Counted from the stretch's first letter, positions 36,101 to 48,338 are shown. The stretch is 64,000 bases of DNA from Tubiluchus corallicola (GCA_030141605.1 JAQGDQ010000005.1:1798180-1862179); one strand, 5' to 3'. Program-made: numbers and translations. Notes: generated by a model not told the origin, from the letters alone.

Positions 36101-39100
36101 TGGTCGTAGTAGAGATATACTCCAACGTAGTCTGCTACCTCAAAGCCCTTTAGTTTTTAATGGCTGACTTGTTAACTGTTGTAATCAGATAAATGTCCAC
36201 TGATCTTCTGAGTAAACAGTCCTTTGTGATAATGATTTAGGTATATGAAGTACCTTTCCTGGTTGTTGTGGATGATGAAACTGAGTCAGTTGTAATAAGC
36301 ATCAGAGGAACTTTATCCATTGGCGTGAGTTTTGCTTCCTTCTATGCTTCAATCGTTTTACTACTTTAAAAACATGGTTTTCTAATAGTCATTTACAATA
36401 GTATTTTTTTACATTTTGGTACTCTGAAGCACTTATCCAGTATTTAGTGGCAAGGCCTACCCGACGTATATTGTTGTGGCAAGACGAAAATCTAGCTCGT
36501 TATCAAGGTAGTCCTCTAAGATGAAACACTAAATTACTGGAAATGTTTTACGCATATGTGAACAGAACAGTGTATATGCATAGAATCCTTCGTCGGTGAA
36601 GTGAAACAGCAATTAAGAATAGGTCAGTTGAAACCGATTAAAAGTAATTTTCCTCATAGTCACTCATTCATTTGTTGACTAGACTCGTTATTGCTTAACT
36701 TTGTTTGCTAAGCGCAGTCCATGACCACTTTGTTATTTCCTTTGTACCTCATAAAGTGAATTATGTATGTATGCATTATGTAAGTATTATAAAATGAACA
36801 TTGTAGATTAGAGTCCATTTAAGATAAATAACGATTCTTTAGCTTAATTATACCTGTTTTTAGGATGCATTAACTGATTTGACTGCAGAAGCTTGTTGTG
36901 TCAATGTAGCCCATGATGTGCCAGAACACTGCATTGCGTGCAAGGCACATAAAGGCATTTTTCAAACAGCTGAATATGTCAAAGCGACACTAGAGCGTGA
37001 ACAAATTCTAGAAAAGGCATTTAGTGGCAGAGAGGTATATTATGCAAACAAACTGAAAAATTAGTCTATATTGATGAGTGGACATTTTTGCATGCATGGT
37101 GCTTTTTGCTGTTCGTAATGAACTGTTTTTCTCAGCTAACTAAAAATAGGTTGCATTGTTGCATTTTATTTCTAAAATATATTTTTTAATGAAATTTTCA
37201 GCATAAGTGAATGATAAACTTATGAGCATTATTTGGCTTTTATCACAAAACTGTAAAGGGAAATCTTATTTAATAGTAATTTTCTGGTATATAAGCTTTG
37301 TATTACGTTGATTTAATTTGACTTCATTTTTAAAATTCATTTATTTTTTGTAGGGCTATAATCTGGTATTGACAGGTCACAGTCTAGGGGCTGGCTCTTG
37401 TGCACTACTTGCAGTTTTGCTCAAGCCTTCCTATCCAAATTTAATGTGCTTTGCTTATTCACCACCAGGCGGATTACTCAAGTAATTACTTATTAAGGTC
37501 AACTTGAGTATTACAATTTGAGTTAAACAGTTTACTTACTTATTCAAATTAGATTTTCATTTCTCGTGTGGAATAAAATAGCATTTTCTTTGTGTTCACA
37601 AGTGCACCTTAATTTTTAATTTTGATGTAAATCAACGTAACAAACATATTAAATGTGTAGTTGACTTATATTATCCAAACCCCCAACTGTGTTTGTAAGA
37701 CATTGAGTAGGGTAAATTTTATACCTGTGTACTGTGCAGTAGATACACTAGTCATATTATTTCTCGGGTCTTGTACCATGATACTTTTTCCGCATTCAAG
37801 TTACTAGAATCAGTGGTTTGTTATAAATTACAGATTGTTATAATTGCTGTTTACACTTTTTATTTACAATAATCCACAATTAAAGGTTAATCCACAGCTG
37901 TCCAACTGTGCAGGAATGTTCAGATAAAACTAACCAGTAAAATTGTGCAGTAGAAAACAGTATGCAGTAGGTGTTTTTCTTGCAGAAAGCAGAGTTAGGC
38001 TGAACTGTGAGGATAATTCTTGTGTCACCTTGTAAATTAAATAGGCTGTAGCAGTTTGTTTGCAATCAGGTATGACTTAAGCCGCGTTTCCACTGCGCCT
38101 GCATAGACACGGACTTTTTCTGTATGACTCACGTGGAGAAAAATTGGAACAATTGCGTGCCGTTGCAAATCATTGTTTTTCGTCCTTGTCATTTCCACTG
38201 TGTCGGCATGGAAAGCACTTTTATTGCCAAACCTTTTTTTGTGTGAACAGACAGGTTCATTTTCGTGTTGGAGGACAAACAAATCATACATGCTATGCAA
38301 ATTAGACCAGCTCTATGTGACAAAAGAAATCCGAAATATAGTCACAGAGACTTTGCGAGGCAACTATAGGTTGAAGTAGCCTTTGAAGTTAATACTGAAG
38401 TTAGAATAGATGTATGTCTAGTTTTTGTTGTTAACTTAACATTTTTGTAAATTTAGGCCTGATTTTGTGATTCTATTGTGCATACATTTTTTCAAATTTG
38501 TAGTATGTATTTACACACGCTGTTGCCACAGTATTTTGACTTCGTCTGGAAAATTACATTGACTAGTTGTGCTATTACGGTGGTGAAAATTATAAGCACC
38601 AAAACATTGTTAGCTTTATAATAAAGCCAATTTTTTATTTGAAGTGAATATGACTAGTATTTAAATTCCACTAGAAAACACGCTGCAAAATTGCAACATG
38701 TAGGCATGCAAAATCGAAATCAGCTGTAGTAGAATAGTAATAAGAAAAAGAAAAGGTACACTAGATACTTTTAAGGCTTTGCAAAAGATTTCATTGAAGC
38801 TGCCACCATTTGCCTTCACCACCAAGTGAAAAATAGTCAAGTTAAAGTGGTCAGTATTTTGATGCTGTCAAGACACTGAGCCAGCAAGAGAAACAAAGAA
38901 GAGAAATAAGAGAGCGTAAAAAATTTATTTATATTGGGTGTACCCAAAAACGATGTTGTATTGCCTACTTGCTTTTCTCTTTAACCACCATAGCAAAATA
39001 AAAATCTTTCCTCTAGAAAGCCTGATGTCTAGAATTTCGCGCTAAAATTTTGGCACACTTATTACATGCTTTACGGAATGAGCGCAGTCCTAATGGAAAT

Positions 39101-42100
39101 AACTTTTGCAGATGTAAAACGTGCGGACAGAAAAGTCTGTGTGTGTGTGTGTGAGCATGCGCGTTTGTGAGGGCGCAGTGGAAACACGCCTTGGGTGTTC
39201 AGCAAAAATCATCACAGTTGGTACAGGTGGCAGTGCACACTCAATAGAGAGACAATGGGCATTTTTATTCAAATTTGAAAGGTATAGTGCAGTGGTTCCC
39301 AAACTTTCTCGGACCGTTACCCAAATCGGGAAACCCGGTCGTGTCCATTACCCCCCACCTAGTACTACTTCTCCGTAAAATGCATTCCGAGCGAAGTTTT
39401 AAAAATTTTCAGAGGGGTGCCTGTTACCCCCCAAAAAACCATATTACCCCCGGGGGGTAATTTACCCCTACTTTGGGAACCACTGGTATAGTGATTCGAA
39501 TAATTTTTTACAAGTTTGCTTACAAACAAGCTCTGTATTTATTCACCCTATTTCAGTTTAGAAAAGGCCCTAGAAACTCAGCATTATATCTGTTCTGTAG
39601 TCCTGGGCAAAGATTTGGTGCCTCGGCTGGGAATTGCTAGCATGGAAGACTTTAAACTAAAGTTACTGCGTGCCCTCTATAACTGTGATAAACCTAAGGT
39701 TAGTTGTATTATAATTGTAAGAACGTAATGTTAGGGATGATAGGAACTAATTTCTTGTGTAAGATTATCTGTTATACCTTGGGTATACAGATAGATATAT
39801 AATGGATAAATAGAGTTTAATGAGTCATTGCACTTTCTTTTAAAACAAACGAAAAGGACTTTTTAAATCAGAAATGAACGGTAATTTTGGGATTAGAAAA
39901 AGGTTGGCATTATAGCGAGTTTGGCATCGGAACGAGGTGCGTTAATGCATATATGTCTATGCAAATATAATCATTTTGTTTTTCTAAAAATTTGCATATT
40001 AAACGTGGTTGGCATTATAAAGGGGGGGCGCTATAATGAGGTTTTGACTGTATTATTGAATCTTTTGTGCACACTGCATATCTTGTCATTTTCCGTGCGT
40101 CACATTTCTTTGATGAACCGCTAAGTTATTATAATGCCAAATGCTTTACTCGAATATAGTTAATTCACATTTTCTATTAACTTATGTCGGATCTGAGTCT
40201 CACTGGGTTCATACAGTCATAACCCATATTCCACCCAAGTAGTAGCGAAATCTTTTGTAGTCAGATATTAAGTATCTGTGTTTTAATTCTAGTACCGAAT
40301 TCTAATGAGTGGTGCTTGGTGCGCTTTGTTTGGCGTATCTGCATTTGATACCCAAACTGACAGTGAACCCACTACAGCATCTCCTAGTCCAAACAATGAA
40401 CACTCTCTGCTGTGTGATAGGACCAATGCTTTATTGGGATCAACTGTTGAGGTAACAAAACTATACTCTGTTTTGGTGTTAACATTTATAAGAGCTTTCA
40501 TTGTCGTTGCTATTTCGTTTTTGATAAAATCACATGCTCAAGTCCAATTATACATTTTTACAGAATGTTAAATGGCATTAAAATAACATGTCTCAGTATT
40601 CGTGCTGCTATTATTGTTTTTTTTTGTAGGAAGCATTAGCAGAAGCTGCATTAATTAGCAGCAGATCTCGTTTAACACATGAACGACTTTACCCGCCTGG
40701 CAGAATACTGCATATAGTTGAAACAACATTTCCAAGGTACAGTATAGAATATAGATCATCACTATTTATTCAATGCAAATACTTAGAATGCCACTGTAAA
40801 CATTCTAAATCTTTAGTATTAATTGATGTGGATATCCACAACTGATCCATTCATTAATTCTAACATTAATAAAAGACTTTGTTAAGATTAAAGTTCTTAT
40901 AATCAGGTTTATAATCATAACTCTGAAAGGAACACCATTATAGCGGACGTGGTTTATTGCATACACACAGATAATGCGAGCTTACAAAAAGAACAAACTT
41001 TCTTCATTCATTTAACCAATACAATAGCTTTGAATACAGTGTACTTGGTTATTGAACATTACGAATTTTTTAACGGGCTGCACTGCCTGTGTTACTACGT
41101 ATTTGTAAGCGTTTATTGCGTACATTATCTTTGTCTGCCATTTACAAATTAATTTACATTAAAACTTAACCTCCATACGTGGTACAGCAAAAACGTCACT
41201 GAGCATGCAGCATGCGAAGTTGTGAACATGTCATGTTCAAAGATCATTTTGTCTACTAGCTGTGTAAAAACAAGGAATCATTCAGCAGCTGGCACCCAGC
41301 TGTTTTATAACAAGTTGTAGTCGGCAACATAAGTACATTGGCAGGACAGTGAGTGCAGTTTTGAGATGTTTTGTCAAGTGATGAAAACTCTACTGCCGTT
41401 ACTTTGTTGTAAAAACTTTTTAATACAAGAGACAAACAAAAATTTTGTGCAACAAATTTTACCGACTTTTTGAATCTCATTAACTTTACTGGACATGTAC
41501 ATGTAATTTTGCAACTGAATGTGTTTATGCATTTTAATATGAAACGTTCGTTAATTTAATTTATTGAGGTTGAATATACTGTACAAAGTAATCGATACTT
41601 AATAGAGTCTTCTAAAAGTACATTATGCCCTCTATGAAGCCACAGATTGTATATTGTTCATGCACTATATAATTATTAATACAGATCTAGTAGACCCTAG
41701 CAGGTTCGCTATAATGATGTTATATTGTACAAGATTTTGGCTTATCAACACAAGCCTGCAACAGAATATAGCCTGTATTTATTACCACTTTCAAGTGTTT
41801 AGTTTTCTTGTATTGGTACACTTAAAAATGCAGAATTGGCGTGCCAGTTACTACCATTTAAGGGAAACTGAAGTTAGATATACATTATGTAGTTTTCCTT
41901 AAATAGTGGTCATTGAGACTACTTCTTAATTTGCAAGCTCTTCTGAGTCTTACTCAAGGTCAGTGGCGGCTCGTGTATGGGCATTGTGGAACTACAGCAC
42001 TCTCTGTTTTCACTCGATATTATCAATAACATTCAATATAATGAGTCTTTTTCTTTAATTCTTTCTTTATACTTGTACATACTTATAAATCCTTGTATGG

Positions 42101-42619
42101 AACCACAGCATGTGACGGAACTGTACGCTTCACAGTTCCAGCTATGCAGTGTTTGGCTGTTATGCGCATGTGCGCATGTTCAAGATAAGCTGGGCGCTAG
42201 CTAGAGAGAGCACTATCGCTCATGCAGAGCCGACCCTGCTGTGCAAAAAGCGTTTCTTTTTGACTCAGCGTGTGTTGTGCGAGATATATCTGCGAAAATA
42301 CCTTTAATATCTGCGGAAATTTGTTTGCAAATTGTGAAAAAAGGAGTCATTAGTGAAATTGTTAAAGTAAACCAGTTAAGTTAATATTATTTGCAATATA
42401 ACAGTAAAGTTTATATTTTTACTATAATTCTCATTGATTTATAGCAACTCTCAGTATAAAGCTGTGTGGGCGGAAACACAGGACTTCCAAGATATACAGG
42501 TTAATGCTACAATGCTCTTAGATCATTTACCGAGTGCTGTTTATGGTGCACTTCAACAACTTGTAGACAGAAAAGCACAAATTGTATCAGGTGCTGACAT
42601 GCTCGCAATGGAGTTGTAA
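30195..42619 (+). CDS. DAGLB: sn-1-specific diacylglycerol lipase, DAGLB-like
   Basis: Fourteen exons: 30195-30289, 30723-30876, 31300-31501, 31824-31968, 32958-33048, 34036-34325, 34460-34586, 36241-36324, 36864-37034, 37354-37481, 39557-39698, 40293-40451, 40630-40736, 42445-42619. They total 2070 bases, 689 residues, with all phases agreeing. The enzyme hydrolyses membrane diacylglycerol at sn-1, making 2-arachidonoylglycerol-type signals. The start [11 protein letters not shown] and GSDDLV match the family. Hydrophobic segments in exons 2-4 match the four-helix N-terminal domain. [22 protein letters not shown] and [10 protein letters not shown] follow. Catalytic residues can be placed at S463 (GHSLG), D515 (GKDLVPR) and H624 (GRILHIVE). 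The protein stops soon after the lipase domain, without the long tail of DAGLA, hence the DAGLB call. Introns hold a hAT-like element (33200-33912), an exon-fragment duplication (32153-32292) and a recent hAT MITE (39290-39485). Confidence 0.94.
32153..32292 (+). repeat. Decayed duplicate of DAGL exon 3 end plus following intron
   Basis: This intronic segment resembles about 31464-31628, which is the last 38 or so bases of exon 3 plus its donor and about 125 bases of intron. Shared pieces include CAGCTATCGCTAGT, ATGCTAATTTTAGCT, GTATGTAATTT and TTTCTGTTACAACCATC. Several substitutions and deletions separate the copies. The duplicate keeps a GTATGT donor but no acceptor of its own is apparent. 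Confidence 0.75.
33200..33912. mobile_element. hAT-like non-autonomous element in DAGL intron 5
   Basis: A 713-base insertion with inverted ends TAGAGGacagaGCTG (left) and, reverse-complemented, TAGAGGctgaAGCTGAG (right). Flanking 8-mers are GTTATTAC (33192-33199) and GTTATAAC (33913-33920), matching at 7 of 8 positions. Subterminal sequence repeats CAGCTGA / AGCCGAGCTAGCTGA words in both arms. A 136-codon minus-strand frame inside (33281-33691) resembles no protein I know and is probably fortuitous. Confidence 0.6.
38081..39190. mobile_element. Possible transposon with GCCGCGTTTCCACTGCGCC ends in DAGL intron 10
   Basis: The left end reads GCCGCGTTTCCACTGCGCC at 38081. The right end, on the opposite strand, reads GGCGTGTTTCCACTGCGCC and terminates at 39190. 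The inverted ends agree at 17 of 19 positions and bracket about 1.1 kb. Internal sequence includes related words such as CATTTCCACTGTGTCGGCATGG. No target duplication and no transposase frame could be identified. The superfamily is unassigned. Confidence 0.5.
39290..39485. mobile_element. hAT-type MITE, young family, copy A
   Basis: A 196-base element with inverted ends CAGTGGTTCCCAAA and TTTGGGAACCACTG. It has a perfect 8-bp target duplication GTATAGTG (39282-39289 and 39486-39493). The interior carries palindromic TTACCCCC/GGGGGTAA blocks. It is identical to the copy at 47510-47706 except for one A in a homopolymer run, so both inserted recently. It lies 71 bases upstream of DAGL exon 11. 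Confidence 0.93.
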
Positions 42620-44393
42620 AGACGAGTGAACATTATCAAAAGTTCCGCAGCTAAATGTATACAAAACTTGTGCAGATCTGTGATTAGATGGTTTCAGATG
42701 TTAAGCGAGGTTTATCCAAAATCTATTTACCGTTAGATGGTCAAGTAAACAGTGTTTCGAGTTTGTTAGAACATGTTCAAGGCGTTCACTTACACAATAC
42801 ATTGATTACGCAATATGAAAGTCTCTGTGTTAAGTAATGAACATCGGTTACGCAATACTAGTTTACGAAATATCGACATTGTGTACGTATATATGTTGAC
42901 TCTGTCTGAGTCAAGTCTGAGTTTTAGTGCCTTTAACTAAAATGGTTTGTTCAATATAATGTACTGCAGTATTATTTATTCATATTGTGTGTGAGGTATT
43001 TAACAATTATTATCATGGTCAGTTTTGTTATTAAATTATTATTATTTTTTATACACGAATTTGTCCTTATATCGACAGCAATTTGTCCTTCTCAGTGCGT
43101 TTCAGTTAGACCACATAATCATTAGGGTAATGAAATACAATTTAATCAATAGAAGAATAACTTAAACTATCCAGAAATTGACACTAATTTCATAAGAGAA
43201 CAAACCTGAATCCATTGAGAAAACAAGTATAAGAAAAGAAGTTCAATGGAGAAACAGGTAACTTATCATAATCACTAATTGGAAGCTACTCTGTGTGATA
43301 ATCTCATTTTGCTATCATATTGTTAACTCACTGTATTACTTTGGTTTGAGCCTGTTAAAACATTAATTTGACATGTACTGAGCTGAACTTATCTTACATT
43401 GTTTGCATGATTTATTTGTCTATAGTCTAACTTATCTTCAACTTTATGTGATTTAGCTCTCTGACGTATGTGACAATAGACTTCCAAGCCTTTAAAAATG
43501 AAATAGTAAAAATCACTGTTAATAATAAAGGTCTTTACTCTTTATCTTAGTCTTTTAATCTAGTTCTTCATCATTAATCAAGCCTTGCAGTTATTTGAAA
43601 TTTGAGTGGGTACCAGTGCCATGTTATAGATCAAGTAAGCATACTATATTACGATTTTTCTAATAAAGATCGCATAAATGAATATTTATGCTGTATTCTG
43701 ACTCAAAACTTACAACATTTTTAGTAATGTCTAGTTTATCAACTACTTTTAATTAAAAGTTTGCCCGGATATAGGCGTGGCAATAATAATTCAGTGAATG
43801 ACTTCTCTGCAGTTTTTATTTTTAAGGAAATGGCTTCTTTGTACCTATTTGTAGACTAATTATGGATAACAAATTCGTGTAAAAATATTGTAATACTGTT
43901 TATTCTGAGGCGTCTTTTGTACATCCTATCGCAGAACTTCTGTGTTAATACATAAATTACTTGTTGTGAATGCTTTCCTGTTAGTGAGTTTAACTGTCAG
44001 ACAGGACTACCTTTAAGTCAACTATTACATTATTGCATCAATGCATCTAAGGCTAGTTTACAGCTTTCTTTATATTAAACTAATTGGATTAATAAATTAG
44101 TAATAACTGTTTAAGTAGCTAAAATATAATGTAGCTAGGTAAAAAAACATAGTAGTGACTCTTAGTATAGACAGCTATTAAAATTTTTAATCTTAGTCTT
44201 GTTAACATCTGTTTACTGAAAGTAAAACTATACTGCTTGCGAATATGATTATAATTGTTATGATTGCACCAGTACTGAATCTGTAATTACCACAATAATA
44301 TAACTTAAATTACGTAAAATTATATTTCAGAGAAATTAATTAATAACAGACACACACACACAATTACTAAACGAATTTCTCTTGTGCTTTTTA
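42620..44393. other. Intergenic region between convergent DAGL and PLPP6-like genes
   Basis: AT-rich 3' flanks. AATAAA occurs at 43524-43529, about 900 bases beyond the DAGL stop, and may or may not be used. No coding segment or bounded repeat is seen. Confidence 0.4.
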
Positions 44394-45050
44394 CTAAATG
44401 TGGAAATGCTCTTGAAATGGCCGTATAAAGTTGAGGCAGACTTCTGCAGAAAGCCAAAACGTATCCATAATCACGTATTCTAGTATTCCGATAACCACTC
44501 CACATACCACGTCAAAGAAATGGTGCCTACCCAACAGCAGGCGTGAAAGGCATACTGCTGCTGCCCATGTAGTGACAAAAGTTCCGTATGTGTGCAGTGG
44601 TGTCCGCAGTAGTAAAATGCACGTAGTTAATGCTGCACGTGTTGCATGTCCTGATGGAAAAGAATAGTTGTCAATTGAAACTGTAAAGAACATATCTGGT
44701 GAGTTGGCATCAGGCCGCTTTCGACGAAATATCAATTTTAATATTGCCACAATAAGTAAATCTACTACAAGTGCTAATAGAAGATTTACTAATATTTGGA
44801 AACTCTCTGCACGATGTGATATTGCTAGTCCTGCTATGCACCCTATGATCCATGGAATGCCATGGCCAGAAAACTCTAAAAATTTCATTAGTGGACGCAA
44901 TGATCCAAATGATGACGTTTTTTCAGCACAGATGCTGAGAGTGCTTGAAAGTGCCCTGTCAATCATTGACAACATCTTGAGGGAAGATCCATCACCAATC
45001 GTAAAACATCTCATTAATACTGGTTTATCACTAGTGGTCACCATCTTCAT
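44394..45050 (-). CDS. PLPP6: PAP2-family polyisoprenoid/phosphatidate phosphatase, PLPP6-like
   Basis: A 218-residue single-exon integral membrane phosphatase. The three catalytic motifs are intact: KLIFRRKRP (C1, K-x6-RP), SFPSGH (C2) and SRLLLGRHHFFD (C3, SR-x5-H-x3-D). Between them are hydrophobic helices. LLKFLE-like LRPLMKFLEFSGHGIPW at the start of the core and DMF.T.S.D.YSFPSGHATRAAL match PLPP6 (presqualene/polyisoprenoid diphosphate phosphatase, formerly PPAPDC2) better than other PAP2 proteins. PLPP6 dephosphorylates isoprenoid diphosphates, probably at the ER or nuclear envelope. The frame is open further, but its first codon at 45065 is TTG, so I start at the ATG at 45050; another ATG follows two codons later (45044). 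The protein is shorter at the N-terminus than the human one. It converges on DAGL. Confidence 0.9.
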   Translation of the reverse strand: MKMVTTSDKPVLMRCFTIGDGSSLKMLSMIDRALSSTLSICAEKTSSFGSLRPLMKFLEFSGHGIPWIIGCIAGLAISHRAESFQILVNLLLALVVDLLIVAILKLIFRRKRPDANSPDMFFTVSIDNYSFPSGHATRAALTTCILLLRTPLHTYGTFVTTWAAAVCLSRLLLGRHHFFDVVCGVVIGILEYVIMDTFWLSAEVCLNFIRPFQEHFHI

Positions 45051-46823
45051 CTTGTATATTTTCAACTAGCATAAACTAAACACCTTTGGAGTTTGTTCTA
45101 CTAGCTGCTCATTGTTTTAGTAAGTTTATTAATCACAGTATTATTTTTAAGAACACTTGAGGTCTATTTTGTATTGCTATCTTTTTTATCTTTGCTAGTC
45201 TAATCAAAATTAACAGTGCAATTAATTAAATTCAAACACGTAACATCTTCATTAATGTTATATTAGTATTATTACAGTACACGGTTGCCACAATACCTGA
45301 TACCACAACAAAAAAGTCTAGTTCATTACCACACAGTCACTCAATGTTGATTATCGAGCAAAGCTGTCGTGTGAAAATCCTGCCTTTGCGTTTACATTTG
45401 TAGAAATAAATTTAGATCACTGTGCTAAATAAACCACTCATAGTACAAAGTATCAAGTACAAAACGACTATTCACAATATCGTGAACTTATTTTGGGCGC
45501 CATTTGGCGCACTAGTCAGTGCACCGCACAGTGCGGTACGTGGTCTTGCTCATATACCGCATGCGTAATTTGCGCCAATAGAAACTGAGGTTTGCTGAGC
45601 TGCGTAAAAAACATGCATAGTGTTTTCCATTTATTTATATTTTAAATTTACTTTAATTATCTATTTAAATATAATATATATATTATATTATAATAAATAT
45701 ATATATATATTAATTATATTTACTTAAAGTGTATTTTAAATTTATTTTATTTATTTATTTAATTAATTATTTTAATACTTTAATTATCAATTTTGAGCCA
45801 CTAGTACGAGCATTGAGCAATTGGTTTCCAGGGCTAATATTTTTTAATTTCTCAAGTCTAAAAAGATCCACTCTTTTGGCCTAATTGTAGGTAATAATAA
45901 ATATAAAATTTTGTTAGAATCTTGTTTGAATTTTGCCTCGCTTTGCTTCACCATGTATGAGCAGGTGAGATATCTACATCTCTATTAAACATTTTTCCTT
46001 GCAGTGCGGCATAACGGGTTGACGAGCCATTTATAAGTATTTTGTAATGTAAGTGCTGTTGCTTAGCCAATACTGCTAAGGTTTTACCACCTAATCATTT
46101 TCTGTAGAATTTATGGTATACTTTACGGGTTATTTGTAGTGTCTTTAGTTGCCTTTCTAAGTACTATGTTGCCTGTTGGATTTATTACCCATGCTATCAG
46201 ACTGCGATATGTTAATATCCTGTAATCATAATGATAGCTTATGTACTTATCTGCAATTTTAGAAAATAGTTATTATTTGGCCGTATTAAAATTTTGTTAT
46301 GTGATACTCTGAATCGATTTAATGTTTTAACTTTAAGAAGCCTATAAGGAGATGCTGCCACCTCTCTGAAGTCATTGTGAACGAGTGAATGTAAATAGCG
46401 GATATATAACATTTTCTGTTGTAAACAAAGGTTTTTTTTTCAATACAATTTGCATATATGTATGCTTGTATCAGATTGTTAAAAATTGCATAATTTTTAT
46501 TCTTCAGTGTATCCATACATTATATTTACGTTTGTTATATATTTTACAATATATATTTCATAAAATATATTTCATAAAACATAAAATATAAATATACAAT
46601 ACATAAAATATATATATAAGTAGTCTTTAGTACAAAATGCCGGAATTAATAATAATATTATTATAAATAAAATATTGCATTATTGTAATTATACGGAAGG
46701 CAGATAAGATAAATAATTCAAGTCTTAGATTGATTAGATCACTGAATTCTACATTGCATATAGTAGATAAAACAGCATTAAGTGCAAACGGCACAACACT
46801 TTACAAGGAAATGAGCCCGAAAT
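45051..46823. other. Upstream flank of PLPP6-like gene and AT-rich DNA
   Basis: Contains the PLPP6-like 5' flank, then an extremely AT-rich tract (45640-45790, TATATA/ATTTATTT) and another at 46540-46620. There is no recognised gene. Confidence 0.4.
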
Positions 46824-46860
46824 TATGGAGTCCCCTAAAGGGACATAAGGAAAAAAATTT

Positions 46861-47151
46861 AGTCATTTCCCCGAGTTACTAAGTCGTTCCTCTGAGTTCT
46901 GAAGTCGTTCCCCCAAGTTACTAAGTCGTTTCCCCAACTTACTAAGTCGTTCCCGCGAGTTAGTAAGACGTTCCCCGAGCTACTAGTCGTTTCCCTGAGT
47001 TATTAAATCGTTCCCCGAGTTACCAAGTCGTTCTCCCGAGTTATTAAGTCGTTCTCCCGAGTTATTAAGTCGTTCCCCGATCGAGTTACTAACTCGTTTC
47101 CCCGAGTTACTAGCTCATTCTCCTGAGTTATTAAGTCTTTCCCCGCGTTAA
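46861..47151. repeat. Minisatellite, unit about 20 bases (CGTTCCCCGAGTTACTAAGT)
   Basis: About 14 imperfect direct copies of a 19-22 base unit. Variation is mostly in the C-run length and in ACT/ATT after GAGTT. The same unit occurs once, inverted, in the right end of the enclosing transposon (near 48278-48300), so the array seems to be an expansion of terminal-repeat sequence. Confidence 0.88.
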
Positions 47152-47509
47152 TGATTAAAGTTGCCTGTGCGCCTTGTTAATTCTTGGAAATGCTTCTTGT
47201 GTGGGCAGGCGTTATTTTCATCTAATGCTTGCTTTCCGTCAAACTCTGCCAATAGCTATTCAACAAGGGGTGTCAGTCAAATTATGGCGCCATTATGCAT
47301 ACGTGCTTTGCTGTCTACTGGCTAACTTAGGCTTGAACAATTAAAAAAATGAAAAATTGGAAAAGAATGTGTTAAAAGTTTGGATGAAGAAATATCTACA
47401 GCGAGGAATTGAAAGAGGCAGTTGCAGCTTGATTTTTAGATTTAAATGTTGAGGTGTCGCGTGACCTTTTCAATTATGTGCGTATACTGCAATATTTGAC
47501 TATTTATTG

Positions 47510-47706
47510 CAGTGGTTCCCAAACTTTCTCGGACCGTTACCCAAATCGGGAAACCCGGTCGTGTCCATTACCCCCCACCTAGTACTACTTCTCCGTAAAA
47601 TGCATTCCGAGCGAAGTTTTAAAAATTTTCAGAGGGGTGCCTGTTACCCCCCAAAAAAACCATATTACCCCCGGGGGGTAATTTACCCCTACTTTGGGAA
47701 CCACTG
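47510..47706. mobile_element. hAT-type MITE, young family, copy B
   Basis: A 197-base element with inverted ends CAGTGGTTCCCAAA / TTTGGGAACCACTG and a perfect 8-bp duplication ATTTATTG (47502-47509 and 47707-47714). It is the same as copy A apart from a single extra A. It is inserted inside the TA-flanked element at 46826-48336, so it is younger than that element. Confidence 0.93.
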
Positions 47707-48338
47707 ATTTATTGCAAGAAGTTCAGTTTAACTAGCCTGCATAGCACACTTACAGTACTGTCGCAAATTGTTTAGTTGAGGGTAGAAAACAATACAGTAA
47801 AATTAAAGTTTCTCTTTGTAAGCAAAATCAAAATCTCCTTTGTATTACCACTGTTTCTAGCCTCCAGATTCCGAGACAACCGACATTCAACAATGCTGAT
47901 CGTCGAATATTTATACCACTTGCTGAATTAATAGTGACAAAATTCCCGGGTCCCCGCGCGAAAATGAACAGTCGTTATGAAGTGACGGATTGGTTGTTGG
48001 ATCTGAGTTTGTCGGTTTTTGTTTGATGAATTTCAAGACGGTTTGATACCATTAAACTTTGTCTGTCAAACTAGAAGCTTGTCAGTTTCGCTGTTTACAC
48101 GATCAATTTGACGAAAACAAAAACTGATCGTCCAAACGGCTCTTAAGTCACTGTACGTTTATATGCTTTTCACTATTAAATATTCCATATTACTTTATAT
48201 ACAGTGACGGTAATTCCAAGAATTAACATGGCGTATAGCAACATTAATCATTAGCTGGGGGGGGGGGGGGTCGGGGGAACGAGTTAATAACTCGGGGAAA
48301 GACTAAATTTTTTTCTTATTATCTTTAGGGGCTCCGTA

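Larger units (their letters stand above)
46826..48336. mobile_element. TA-flanked 1.5-kb non-autonomous transposon with internal minisatellite and nested hAT MITE
   Basis: The left end is TGGAGTCCCCTAAAG at 46826. The right end on the opposite strand is CGGAGCCCCTAAAG, ending at 48336. Both are flanked by TA (46824-46825 and 48337-48338). The terminal similarity continues inward through AAGGAAAAAAATTTAGTC and TTTCCCCGAGTTA on both sides. The left terminal repeat runs into a tandem array of that last motif (46861-47151), and a recent hAT MITE is nested at 47510-47706. A run of about 13 G residues lies near 48257-48270. There is no transposase. TA duplication fits Tc1/mariner-type mobilisation. 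Confidence 0.7.

Noticed and set aside
46861-47151. Regularly spaced direct repeats, considered as a CRISPR-like array
   Set aside because: The units abut with no unique spacers, the host is eukaryotic, and the array sits inside a transposon.
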